DNA of 64,000 bases from Lingula anatina (taxonomy: Eukaryota > Brachiopoda > Lingulata > Lingulida > Lingulidae). The notes under the pieces are model-generated. The model was not told the DNA's origin. It saw only the letters and a program-made list of their open reading frames with translations, and made no database searches. Shown piece by piece: positions 44,501 through 58,481 of this stretch (position 1 is its first letter; the number at the start of each line of letters is the position of its first letter). The position numbers and the translations under genes were made by a program. The stretch spans positions 184,123-248,122 of the forward strand of contig NW_019775698.1 of NCBI RefSeq assembly GCF_001039355.2, in the 5' to 3' direction.

Positions 44501-47500
44501 TTCACTTTTTTTAACGCCATTTGTTGTATCACTCTGGCCACCTTATTATTTTCCCAATTAGAATAATTCATTATCTACATGTTAACATTTCAGTATAACA
44601 TGGACCACGCCCATAACCAGATACCTTGACCAGTCGTTCCGGTTTGCGGATGATATTCTTAATAAAGAAGTCTCCCTTGAAGACATCCTCTCCCACAGGA
44701 CAGGTTTAGAGAGTGTTCTTTTGCCCCTGTTTATGGGCTGGCCGGAAAACAAAGACAGGACGGAAGTTATACGGTACGGCTCATCATAGCAAACAAAATG
44801 AAATATGAAAGTAATATTATATGCTTTATAAAAAGTTGTTTCTGAGAAACAGTAAGGCTAAAGGCATCAACTGTTTTAACAGCAGTGGTAATGTGACATT
44901 GCATTTAACGTTTGAGTAGCTTAAACAGATTTTAAGTAGAAAATACATGTATAACAATATTTGTATTTGTTTGATCTCAGCTGATAACGATAAAATGAAC
45001 AGCTTTTCGAATTAATGATGACTTTATTTGTAAATTATTTAGATGACGCACTATTAACAGTGCGCATTTGTCAGCGTTACTGATATGCAGCGTATCACAA
45101 ACTCCCAGCTTAGCTGTTTTTTTATATACAACGTTATTTTGTAATTCTCCTGACATTTCAGAGCACTTATGAAGGGTTTGAGGACGAAAGCACCCCTTCG
45201 AACTTCGTTTAGTTATAATAACTACCTGTACGGATTAGCAGGTGTCATAGCAGAACAGTTGTCGGGGGCGCCACGGCGTTCTTGGGAAGACCTCATCGCT
45301 CAGTTTATCCTGCAGCCTCTCAGGTTGGCCAACACAGGGTTCGTACAAGACGTACAGGAGGGAGATTTGGGGGGATTCGCCTTTCCCTATGTTAAGATCG
45401 GAGGCGAGAAGAGATTGGTCGATATGATTTACACTACAGCAAAGTAAGGTTTGACTCATTTGTAGCCCAATGTTCCTTCCCTCGGTCAATCACACGTGTG
45501 TGCTCGCGTTAACACACGCACACACACGTACTCACGCGCGCGCCAACATTTTACAATATATAGGAATCATTGCCCAAAGTAGTATGTGTCGAGTGGGTAG
45601 TGCATGTTTTTCAAAGTCTGAATAATTCTAATTGCAATTCAGTCTATTTCATTCTTATTTTATAGTTCTCACTACTTCTGTTTTAAAGGATAATGTTCTG
45701 CTTTTCAAAGGCCACAAATCAAAATTATTTCTAAATTAGGTGATATTCTCTGTCCGATCAAGAAACATCGAGAGTAAAAATAAAAATGGGAGATGCCTTC
45801 AGCCACTGACGACTAACTCAAACTGTTATATATTATATTAGATATTTTCTAACACAGATGTTGCGTAGATCACATATCATCACGATTTCTTTCCACGTCT
45901 TTCAGACAAACTATGCATCTAGCAGCAGCAGGGGCCATGTACTCTACAGCAGACGACATGGCCAAGTGGCTGAACTTCCTGATTAGCGGTGGAAAAGATG
46001 AAAGCGGGAACTTTCTTGTAGGAGATCATATGCTTTTTGGTGATATTTTCAACGACCACATGCATAACCCGCAACCATTTTCGTCCGTCTACAGTTTTTC
46101 CAAGCCCAGCTATCCGTTTGAAGATTATTCGCACAGCTACGGGTTTGGGTGGTTAGATGCTAGATACAGAGGTGAGAGTCTGCCTGTCTGCCTGTCTGAA
46201 TAACTGTCCCTCCCACGCGCACGCGCGCGCGCGCACACACACACACACACACAGACAGTGAGAGAGAGAGAGAGCGAGAGGGGGGAGGCGCAAGTAATGA
46301 ACCATAAACTGTCTGTCTGTCTGAATACCTGTCACTCCCACGCGCACGCACACACACGCGCGCATACACAGCGAGTGAAAGAGAGAGAGAGAGAGAGAGA
46401 GCGAGGAGAGACAGACGCAAGTAACCTGATATACAGAACTGAGTCACTGAACTTGGGTAAGGCTAGAATTCCATACACATCGGGAATTAAGTGTCGTTTT
46501 GATAATCGCGTGCATTTTACGGTGAACATCTTGTTGATTGATTACAAGCCCATCAGACCCAGATTCTGTTTTAATAAATGCGAGATGATTGATTGTACCA
46601 TATGGCCAGTCATAATGACTGTCAAAATATGGAATCTGAGTCAAATGATATATTTGGAATTGCAAGTCATTTGAAAGTTAACATGATGTTGACATATACG
46701 AAACAATTTGTGCTCTAAAAGAGATACACGTGTGATTGTTTGTGCTCTATGGGCGACACTGACGGGAGTCAAATTATGAAATATAAGTTGTCATTCAAGA
46801 CGCACCTTTTCGAAGACACTGTCCCGTTGTTCAATGGATAGGTATATGCTTCCTCTCTCCTTTAGTGTTGAAAGATCGACTTGTGTTTCAAGAATTTACA
46901 CTTGTAAGGGAATTATGAAAATATGAGATGTTTTTCTGTACACATGTCATAGGGTAGAACGCGTTCGATACATGGGGGATGTGGATGCAAAGTTTAGTTT
47001 TTGTTTAACCAGCTTCTCAAATTTCGTATTCCGTTGATCATAGGTAGGAGTAAGTGGTAAAACAAAGTAAGTTTTATAATGCCATAGCATTATGTCTTCG
47101 ATAAGCAGTATCATATATATATATATATAAGATTATTTGTGTTCAGCGTGTTGGAGGGACCTGAAATTTAAAGTTGACAGGGCGCTTTGGTCTTTTTTTT
47201 TTGTATCATATTCATAAAAACCCCGACCGTTCAATTCCCATCCTTTTTACGATGAATCGTGTTTTCTTTTTTTCCTACACTTTCTAACAATTCTGTTAAC
47301 AGTAGATTTTTGACAAAATTCAGCTTGACGCCAGTCAAAAGCGGGCGTGTGCATATCCCTGTCAACCAGTCAACCAACGCACTAAAATGAACTTGTATTA
47401 TGACACCGCGCCTTTTTCTTCCTCTCCTGTTTTTTTGTAAAATCGGTGACGTTGGCTTTCTGATAGTCTCATTCGCTTTGGGCTTGATCGTTTTTACTCA

Positions 47501-48607
47501 TTTAATTCATATTAAGGCGAAAGGTGCAGAATGGAAATGCTTTTCACCCACTTGTCACTGAAGCGAGGATTTTTCAGCACGCTTTATGTTGCTTGATGCC
47601 GTCATTGGTTACGTCATTGCTGGGGGTGCTCCTTTGAACATGAAAAGCTTTCTTGGACAAATGTTGTTAAATATTTACATGGGCGAACCTGTCAATTATG
47701 AAAAATATAAGCATCCCGAAGACACGAAGAGAAAAGCAAAATAAAGATCTGGTAGATGTTCGGAAAGGTACTTATACTGATAGGACTAGACCAATATTCC
47801 TATGCCTGACTTCTTTCTTTGAATTTAGTCTCGTTTGCTAATTATTCTGCACGTAACTACCTTTACTTATTTTTCATTGTAGGTTTTCGCAAAATATGGC
47901 ATTCAGGAAGCATTTCTACTTACATGGCTGTGTTATATATATTTCCACATATGAGAACGGGTCTTTTTTCGGTAACCAGCAGCAACGATGGGGACTCTGC
48001 AGCCGCACTGTACTCCATTACAAGTTACGCTTCCGATCTATTGCTTGGAGAAAGGACGTGGCTGAATGAGTCCACGGTGTGTGATTTTAAAGCGAAATGG
48101 AGTCAGGAAATGCAAGTTAATTTTTTATCAGAGTTTAATTCAAGCCGGCCATTAGAAGCATATGTAGGCACATATATTGCTGAACCCTGGCCGACGATTG
48201 AAGTCTATGTAAATGAAACGGACACCATGCTTCACATGACAATGGGGGCAATAGGGCATCTCCTTTTATATCCGACCGCCCATGCAGATACATTTCTTGG
48301 AAAATATTTGGATTATAATTTTTATTTATCAGAATCTGACTACTTTCAAATGGCAGCTACAATACAATTTAAGCAATCTACAGACGGTCCTACGAACATA
48401 GTGGACACCCTGTTGCTACCGCCTGAAAACTCCCCAATGATTTATCGTCTGCTAACCGCCCAAGGGGGAACGTGGGAAACTGGGACCGTTTTACCAGCGA
48501 CTGAATGCGCTACTATGACTCGCAGTGGACACCCACAATTACAAAGCATAAATTTACTGACATTCACAGTATTTATTATAAATATTATAACTTTTGCTAC
48601 TTGGTAG
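41562..48607 (+). CDS. secreted serine beta-lactamase-like hydrolase
   Basis: Five exons: 41562-41908, 44594-44773, 45162-45443, 45906-46171, 47883-48607; 1800 bases, 599 residues, phases close. An in-frame ATG at 41514 would add 16 residues; 41562 puts the hydrophobic signal (STSLVLFSLWLLSLLGGARA) near the N terminus. The class C beta-lactamase/DD-peptidase catalytic set is intact: Ser98-Leu-Thr-Lys101 (SxxK), Tyr194-Asn-Asn196 (YxN) and His365-Ser-Gly367 (in place of KTG). After the catalytic domain comes an all-beta-looking segment (RPLEAYVGTYIAEPW...) as in LACTB-like proteins, then a hydrophobic C-terminal tail ending FIINIITFATW. Relatives occur in animals, including mollusc shell-matrix proteins of the gigasin-6 type; the substrate is unknown. 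Unlike mitochondrial LACTB it appears to enter the secretory route. Confidence 0.88.
46180..46425. repeat. duplicated (CA)n/(GA)n complex repeat
   Basis: A block of CTGTCTGAATA, ACGCGCACGC, (CA)n and (GA)n occurs twice in tandem (about 46180-46290 and 46308-46420) right after the exon 4 donor of the beta-lactamase-like gene. Confidence 0.8.
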
Positions 48608-48844
48608 ATATGTTATGTCAAGTGAAAATTTTGTTAATTGTTATCATCTTGTGGGAAGTGGATCTCGCTGGTATTCCGATTCATTATTCTGGCCCCATCT
48701 GCCCGTAAAGACTCCTCTTGCAGACTCGATTATTAATTAATTTTTTAACTCAATATTTGTAAAAAAAATTACTTGACCTAAACAGATTAGCGATTACAAT
48801 AATACCTTGCGTTAAAGAAACTAAAGTTTTGTGACTCGTGATTA

Positions 48845-48850
48845 AATAAA
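48845..48850 (+). terminator. poly(A) signal of the beta-lactamase-like gene
   Basis: AATAAA 238 bases after the stop codon. Confidence 0.55.
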
Positions 48851-51800
48851 ATTGCCTGTTTGGTAAACATATTACGTCAATTCTTTAAATAAAACGTGAA
48901 GGTAACATGAGTGTGAAAACCATTGCTAAAGTTTGAGAGGGTTTTAACTTCCCCTAGCAAAGTCGATCCTCATATTAGCATTTCAATGAACGGAAAATAA
49001 TATGTATGAATATAGACCTTGCCAGTTTTACACTCCAGTTGTTGTCAGAACGTATATAAGTATGCGACAGTCTCCCTGTTGAAAAAAAGCTTTTTGTCCC
49101 AATTTTTGTATCGTCTCGTTTCAAGCCGTGTTATTTTACTTTTCGTCAAACAAGTTAGGTGGTTTCCGTTCCCACACGTGAACGTTTACGAAATAAGCAA
49201 TAAGCTACATATCTAATTTGACAAGTACAGAGTGATTTTAATTTGCCATGTCTATTGTGTGTACTATGGAATTCACGTGCTGTTTTTTTTTTTTTAACTA
49301 TTTTTCGTATTATGTTAAAGGAGTCAGCATGCTCTCTGCGAAGAATGTACATTACGTCCCGGGATATGCCTGGTTCAAAACCCAAGAAAAACAATATTTG
49401 GAAAAACATGGTATTTATGAACATTTATGCAATAAAATGAGAAATAAAGACAATACGCTAGCGTCGTTGTACATCTAGAACACTTTTACCACATTGTTCC
49501 GTTTTCGATAAATCCAAGCGTTAAAGGTACATTTATCCATTTCGAGTCCAAACTTCTCTTACGGCGTTGAATGTTTTTTTCTTGTGTTCAGTTAACATCA
49601 AGATAAGAGAATGTACATTTTGTGACTTTCCAGATAATATCCGAGATGCATCTTTTTTCTCATCTTTCTTCCTCCAGTTCTTGAAATATCACATAAAATA
49701 CTCAAAATGTATACATGTGGAATCTGCTTATTGTTAAACTTAAACGGGCGTCTTAAACAAATGCCAATACCCTTCAGTGGTTATAAAATGCTACCCCGAG
49801 ATTCAGAGGTAACAGAAAACACTTCCTTACTAGGCAGAGGTATGTTGATAGTAGAAAGGCAAGCTACCAGTGACCTCTGAAATGCAGGGTGTGGAATGGC
49901 AACCCCTACTCCATCTTCAAATTGATAACAGTGGCCTTAAATACACTGCCGCAGAGTATTTTGAGTTGTGTAGGTCAATTGTTGTTCTATGTTAGTAAAT
50001 TTGTAAAGACCTAAGTACGAAAAAAGTGATACAGTGACGTCTTGCAAATCTAACACAAACTCACCCCATAAAACATACAGTATACAGGAAAAAAATTCAC
50101 AGTAAGATTATGGAAAACCACTGTTGTCATATAACAAGAACAGTAAGACAATGAGAAATTGAATCTTAAACTGGATCTTACTTGAAATGAAAACATCCCG
50201 TGTAGACTGTCACATGACACCATTGACAACTCGAAATGTCTTGTGACAGGGTAAAAACGTTGTGATCTCCGTTTCAAGTAAGATGTTTAAGTATATTAGT
50301 ATAATACAACTGGATGAGTCAAAACATTCACTTTGAAAACAAGAATAGTTAAAGTCAATACAAATGATGGCATTTATTGCACCTAAGAACTAAAATTGCC
50401 ACACCATCGTCATTCAGCAATACTGTGTATATTGACTACAAAAATGAAATGACTTGTAGTAAAATAATGTTCATAATTTTGTGTGTATTCCATGCTGAAT
50501 GACAGTAGAAGAAATGAACTATTTTGCCATGCACAATCTGAACATTTATTATATATAATCCATGATTTGACTTGACACATATACCAAAGTAAAGCATTGT
50601 ACTAAAATACTCAGCTTTTTAGATTGTGGTAAAATATACAATGTTTATGAATATGAAAACTAGGGATTAAGTAAGCTCAAAGCACTTTTAAAAAGGAGCC
50701 ATTTGCACTTTATTAAAGCAAGGTGGTTAATAATAATAATAATAAAAATGATAACAATTTAAAGTGAGTAAAAGTCTTATTCTTTAATTGACTGAACCTT
50801 CATATCAACATATACAGATATCATTAATTCATTGCAATACTTAAAGTAAAAGATCAATATTTGTTTGATTTTTTGATTTATGGTTACAATTAGAAAATAT
50901 TGGATACAGAAAATTCATATATTATTTATATAATATAATTCCACTCCTGTGCCCAAAATTAGAGTATCTTGTTCAAATGAGGTAATGAGAGATAAAAATA
51001 ACACCCTGACTGTCTCTGACACTTAAGTTTTGTGACACTTTTCACCATGATGACAGGAGCATTTAGTTGCTTTTTCTATGAATAGTATGACTAAGTTTGT
51101 ACACAGAAGTGCGTACTTTGCTCTCTGAGCATTGTTCTGCTACATAGCTTAACACTCAAACAAAAAAAGATATTCTTGACAATTTGCATTTGTTCTCTGA
51201 GTGTACAAATTTGAGATTGTTACAATTCCTCACATAGTTAAATTCCCTCTTCTTATACTCAATTTTTCCATGATTCAAAACCTTTAATTACTTTCAAATA
51301 CATAATTGGCAAGAGCCTGAATTGGTTCATCCTTTTCAGGCATTAAAAGCAAAACATCATGTTGGGAAATTTTAGCATGTAAATAAAAATTGTTATACCA
51401 TCCAGATGGCATTGTAGTAAGTGTGTGCTTCTGCAGCAGGAGCAATGACATGGGTCAGGGGACATACCAGTCCTTCACCAACAGCACCCCGGGTACTACC
51501 CCCCGTCTCCTTACTTAGCACTCAGCACTTCTAGATTGAAGCAGAGGCAAAGTGCCTGGTCTGGCTGTGAAAGGTATTGTTTGTTTGCTCGCTTTCAGTG
51601 CATCATATACAGCAACTAGGCTGTATTCTCCCCAAGGAGGTGAGAGTGTCTACAGCCAGTTTAAACCAGGGCCAAAAAATACTGGGTATGCCAGGCATGT
51701 ATTGTAAACTGTACTGAGATGTGGCTTAGTTTTGTATATAAGAACCAGACTTTACTTTATAAGGGATCGCTTTGAGTGTGGTTGAATGAGTTGTTGCCAC

Positions 51801-52016
51801 ATTCCTTAATTTAACAACAATCATTTCTAAAGAGAAAAGAGGAATTTTTACATCGTTGTGTAAACAAGTCTTAAAACCATGGCAGTGGTACAAATACAGT
51901 GTCATACAAGCACATGGGCAGGATTGGGAATGATTGAGCAGAGAAAAAAGGATGTTGCAGTAAAAACTGTGTAAACTGTGTTTTGGACAGTGGTCAAAGT
52001 TTTGACCAGTGGTCAA
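48851..52016. other. convergent intergenic region and PGM2 3' UTR
   Basis: No gene recognised. The right part (from roughly 50370, where TTTATT at 50373-50378 could be a minus-strand poly(A) signal) may be the PGM2 3' UTR; its true end cannot be fixed from sequence. Confidence 0.45.
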
Positions 52017-53387
52017 TCATGAAGTTCTTGCTATGAGATTGTACTTCTCTGGCTGAAGGAACCTGTCGATGAAATGCTGCACTATGTCTGCCAGTTCATC
52101 TTCTATTTCTTTTTTAGATTTTCTGTAAGAGAAACCAAAGTGCATCTTGAAACAATTATGTAGCTATTTTTCTCAATCTAGTTGAGGTGTTAAAAGTATA
52201 TCTTAAAAAAAAAGAAAAAAAGCCCCATCATCACCATTTTTTCCAAATATTACAATAAGAGAGAATAAAAGCATCATCTTGACCATTTTAAATTCCATCA
52301 TAAGAAAACTGGTATTTTTCAAAGGAACAAATAAACAAACAAATGCTCATGAAGTATAAGTTTACAGTACACCCAAATCCTCATTGTGATAGTTGAGACT
52401 GGCAAGCACAATGTGTAGATAAAATACTTCCCACCTACCCTGAATCTGGCTCAGCCACATACTCTGAGTAGTACTTGATCTTGGGTTCAGTCCCACTGGT
52501 TCTCATGGTCAGCACACAGCCATTGACAAAACTAAAGGTGATCATCTGGCTGGACTTACTGGTGGGCAGTATCTGACATGATGGAAACAACATGGTTTTG
52601 TGGCCTTACATACCTTAAATTGTTTTGTGACCATGGCAATATATGCTTTATTGTGTTTTTTGGTGAAATCCAAGTACTTGCTCTCCATATGTATGTCAAA
52701 TAATACACTGCAACCCCCAGGCAATATATGCTTCAAACACCTCTTGCTGACACTTGAGGTATTCTGACACATAATGCTCTGGTGATAGTGTATTATCTCT
52801 CACACAGCATTACACTAAAATGCTTATTTCTTTGGGTCAATACAAAATATTTTTCTCTTTTTAAAGTTTTCAACTTTTTAAAATAAAATAACATAAAGAA
52901 ATAAATAAAGAGATGAAAAAGAAATGCAACTGCACCTATTAATAACACATTTGAACTTAACAGGTAGGAATGCATGTGGCAAAAAACTCACAGGAGGAAA
53001 ATGATATAATGGAAAGGAAAATCAGTTTTGTTATTTATATTCATATCACATCATCTAACCAAATAGTCGTCTTTATTTACACAGTGTGGCTGACACTAAG
53101 AATACAGTTAAAACTAACACACTGTATATAACAAGACATATCATATACATACAGGTTTTCCATCAGGTTGGGAGCTGTCATAGCCTGCAGTGAGATCTCT
53201 GACATGTTTTATCTCATATGGACCACAGCTGCTTGGGTACTAAAATCAGATGTTACAAATTACTTCATACCTCAGGTAATTTGATATAGTTTTTATTTAA
53301 GGATTTGAGGATGCAGAGAAGTTCAATATGACTAAAAACTAAGGCACACATGGGAAAACCAGACTTGACTGTACTAAAACTTAATTA

Positions 53388-53429
<42 letters not shown>

Positions 53430-54390
53430 AAAAACAGGTACAAGCATGCATTTCTGTAACTGTGCACGGATAAAGTCACTATTTATGAATGTACCAAAAC
53501 AAAGTATTTAAAACACAAAAGCATCAATTCATTCCTTTAATTTACCTTTCCAGATCCTTCATAGTTCCTCAAATTGTCAAACAAAGATTTGATGGTTGGA
53601 GGGTGATGGCAGATAAAATAGGAATTGTTGGACACATGATAGCCATACCTAAAAAAATATTTAGTCAATGTCAGACATCAATGCAAAGTAGAATTATATC
53701 TTTCCAATTCTTTTTGTAAAGATGTGGGAATCTATATGCATGCAACTGTGCATGATTAATTACAAGTGCAAATGAATGAAAATATGTCTATGGCTGTACA
53801 CATAACTACAGCCTATTAGTATGTGTACTATCAAACTATTTTAAAATTCAACACACTTTTCTCAAATTCAACTACATGACTGTAGTATAACAAAACTTTG
53901 AAAATCAATATTCTAAAACAATATTTCTACATCATATAAAATTAATATTCTCTATTCACCAAAACTGCACTGCATTTTTCAAAATATATAAAAAAACTAC
54001 AACGCTTTTCAGTCACACACTTTGCAGGGGTGAGCCTGCCATTTGGTGAAAAAGTAGGAAAATATAATTTTGGCTCCCAAAAAGAGGGACATCAGCCAAT
54101 AATCGAAGAAATCCCGTTCCTGACCACTAGTTTGCCATACTACAATCATAACTGGTCTTCATTTATCCACACATTCAGAGGCAGCCACTCACATTTCATA
54201 TATCTTGTCTAACTGCTTCATAATGGTGAGGTTGTTGTGATATAAATACGTAGCCATCTCGGCACACACTGCCACAGCACTGACGCCATCTTTATCCAGT
54301 ACCATGGACCCACACATGAAACCTGAAATGACAAACATAATAGACATCAGGTTGATTGCTCGGTTTTACATGCAAAATAAGCATACATGT

Positions 54391-54435
<45 letters not shown>

Positions 54436-57400
54436 TGAACAGAGTAATAGTTTGTACACTACCTATGCTTCATTACTTTCATTAACACAAAAAGAACAAA
54501 CATAAAAACATGTCATCACATTTCAGCTGTACAGTTTTGTTCGTTTACATGCTTTTAATGCATTTTCTGCATTTTACAGAGCATCATTAAATTTTGTTTT
54601 ACACATTTCCTTGGAAAAAGTGCTTCATGCTATGATAGTTTTAGAAGTAAAAATGTACCACATTCATCATTGAGTGTGTTATGAGTGACAGCAATTATGA
54701 TAATACCATTAAGCATAGAATGCAGAGCACTGGTTTCTTACCTATAGCCTCTTCAAAGGCAAACACCACGCGTTTCTTTTCTTGTATCACCGTATGTGAA
54801 CGATTTCCCATCCATTTGAACCCTGTCAGTGTCTCCTGAAATTAAATGATACATTAATATTCAAGCAATTCGTTTTCTTTAATCTACATTATTCTCTAAA
54901 TGCTGTTATATTAGTTATGGCTGAGAAAAAATTAAGTTCAGAAAAGATAGTTAGGTTCACAAGAGAGACAAAAAGTCTGACAAAATATATTTTTGACATA
55001 ATCTGTTCACAAGAAAAAAAATTACTTATTTCTACATATTTTCTCTATTTAACCTTTTGTGTACTGTAATGTTAAGTGTATAGTGGCTTTTTATTTTGCA
55101 ATTTAAAAAAAGGTTAACTTGCCTCATAATTGAAACCTTCCTTTTTGCTCATGCTGTGAAGGATCTTAGAGGACACAGTACTGGCAAACATGTAAACATC
55201 AGCCCCTGAATATGTATCACATATACATGACACATATCAATATTAATAACACAAACATGTGCATCTAATATTTATTTCTGTAATTTATATAATGCTTAAT
55301 ATGGTGGAACTATTTGCAACCTTTGTGACATGAATGTTGGAAGAACTTACAATCATTTGATTTATTGAGTGGCTTGCACGTCCTATCATCATTGTTTTAA
55401 GTCAAATGTATACTGTGCTCTACAAAATTAATCCCAAAACTCACCAGTTTCTGTTGGATTTGCCTTCTTAAAGGTAAACCACAGCCACCATCCAAACAAT
55501 GCCCCCAGTTCATTGCCAGTAAACACATGCCACTCTCCACTAAAACATATAAAAAAGCACTGTTGTCCTATACCAAACACTTTCAGGTAAACAGGTATGA
55601 GACTGCCATTTAGTAAAAGTAGCCTGGGGTCCACAGGGATGGCTAGGCTATTTTTTTTTTTTTGCTCCCAAAAACTCAGAAATCTGCTTATAGTAGAAAA
55701 AAACCTCATCCCTGGGTAAAATTCCTGCAATAACTGACATGTTGAAATTATATTTTTTTCAATGCCTTATAAAAAATCACCTCAAAACCTTGGCCCCCAA
55801 ATTTGTAAATAGGATAAATATATATTTCATTAAAATGTCACAATATACATATAATCAATCCTTTCCAAAATCATTCAGCACCATTTTAAAACTACATAAC
55901 TGTTTCATATCACTTATAAACAACATAGAAAAAGCCTTTAAAATATAAATTTTGATGACTATTATCATGATACCTTGGTTGCTTTTCAGCCACTGCCAAG
56001 CGGTCAGCATCAGGGTCATTGGCTAGTATCACCATACTGTGGTTTTCATCAGCTGTCTTCATGGCATAATCCTGATCAACATAGATAAATACCATGTTAC
56101 CTATCAAATAAAAATCACCACGAGAAATATCTCATATAGTGTCTGATTTGCCCCAAATGTGAAGAACATGATTTCTGTGAACTGTTGAATTAGCTTAATT
56201 TCACATTAAATTTTTTATTATCTTTAAGTTTTTAAGAGAAATTTGACACTTATTACATTGAGAGTGTATATTGTACATAGTGAAGGGAGCTAGAAATGTA
56301 TTTAATGACCTATTCAGTGGTTTATTTGTCATTAATAAAAAAATCTTTCATCAAAGCAAGACCTACCTACACCCTGAATTTCCAAGATTGTTGCAAACTA
56401 AGAGACCATTCCCACAGATATTTAGACCGATCTATCCCCCTGGGGAGTCTCACTAGATTGCTGTCAGCTTAAATGTCTGTTCCACCTACTAAAAGCTGTA
56501 AGGGGGCAATTAACTTTCTTGCGCGCTTGGCTCCCGGAAGCTGACAGCAATTTAGCATGAACCCCAGGGAGTAAGGTTGATTCAGATGGATCGATTTAAA
56601 TCTGTCAGAACCTAGTCTAAACTCTATTATCAACATGCCACTGCTATTAGTGGAAATAACTGCAGAGACCAACTGATAATGAAGATTATTATCTAGTAAC
56701 CTCTGAAGCTCAGGTGTCTAAGATCCCATTCCCATAGACCCTGCACTGATTTAAGTAGATTGACCCAACTCTGCGTGGACTCTTGCTGAGTGCAATCAAC
56801 TTGACTAAATGACATTCCCCCTCTTGTTTCCAACATTCTAGCATAATCAGCAGCTTTTCTGTATTCTACTTGACATCAGGAGGAGGCGTGTTAATCTGTT
56901 AAAAACTTATTGCATTCAGCGAGAGTCCCCAGAGAGTTGGACTGATCTACGTAGACCGATGGTGTCCATGGGAATGTGTCCTTAAGCTCACCAGTGCACT
57001 CTTCCCTTCTTCAGGATTTGGGAACTTCACTGTTGGGAACTCTGGGTCAGGAACTATCTTTCAAGAGAAAGTATGCATGTTAATCATTGGAGTAAACTAG
57101 TGCACCTTGCTTATCTATTAGGGACTAATGGGTTGTTTATAAAACTGGGAATGAAATTATCACAACTGATTGTTTGAAAGGGCCCAGGTGTGATTCTACA
57201 CAAGTCTTTATAATCATCAATCAAAATATCCATTAAAATTAATATGGGTGTCCTTTTACACTGTATCCTTAACCCTCAGTTGGCAAAGTCTAGGATGACC
57301 ATAGGTTATTTAACTCTTGATTGTCACACAAAATGCACTCATAGGTTTTTCTTCTTACCTGTTCCAAAACTGGAGTGAAGGGCTTGAAATGAAATGCCTC

Positions 57401-58397
57401 AAATGCACTCACAGCAAACTGGTAACCCACACCATGCATAGCTGTGTAGGTGAACTTCAGTGGGGAAGATGGGTTCAGTTCTCTGCAAGTTGATTCAAAC
57501 AATATGTCCATGTACTTGTTAAAACCTTTAAGACTGTTGGAATTTTAATATCATATAAAATAAACCTATAAAACCAATTAAACAATAGAACAAGTCAGAA
57601 CTGCAAAGTACAAAGGGAAAAAGACATAAGGGAAAAATTAATAAATAAATTAACAAATCATTAAAGAGCTCACTTGAAAAAGCAGATTTTTTGCAGTTCC
57701 TGGAAATAGGAGGATTTGATTTCTTCAAAAGGTTGCTTAAGAAGTGGGTTACTATCCAGACTGTCCGTTTTCCAGGCTTCAGGCCAAGGTTCTTGGTTCT
57801 CAGTGATACTCTTGGAAATCCCTTTGTCGTGTGGAGATATAATCTGAAACAGGAACCTGAAGTTAAACTGAGGTGAACATAGCCACAGAAATTACATTTC
57901 TTTTAACAACATACAGATTTAGGTTTCATGGACTATTATAAAAATATCCTTGGCGGAGATGTGAAATTGTAACCGCTAACCTAAAATGTACTTACCTGAG
58001 CGCCATTTTCCCAGTAAACCTGTAATAACACAAAAAACACAAATATCATTTATTATTTTATTCACTTGAGTTGTATGTATCAAATATACGGTATGACATT
58101 AAAAAGGAAAAAAAAAGATACTAATGGCATGAACTGGAATCCAACATATTCTAAAGGACTAAATAAAAAAGTAAAATAAATTTTCTACTCTTCAAATGCT
58201 AATGTTATTCACCTCGGATGAACACCACAGGAGATTTTCACAATATCTGACTAGAAGAAAATACAGACTGATATCACCCCAGAAAAACTGTAATTGTTTA
58301 CCTTATATCCATTATCCTCCTTAGGGTTATGTGATGCAGTGACCATAATACCACACACACACCCTAGCTTCACGGTGGCATATGGCTGTAGGCATAA

Positions 58398-58481
<84 letters not shown>

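Noticed and set aside
46153-46674. Overlapping frames near the CA/GA repeat
   Set aside because: Low-complexity translation of simple repeats in an intron.
46745-46860. Plus-strand peptide resembling the KLSFKTHLF tail of some LINE reverse transcriptases
   Set aside because: Only about ten residues match the pattern, with no other element structure.
49155-49478. Overlapping open frames on both strands around 49200-49450
   Set aside because: Short, with no recognisable motif or splice partners, in the convergent intergenic region.
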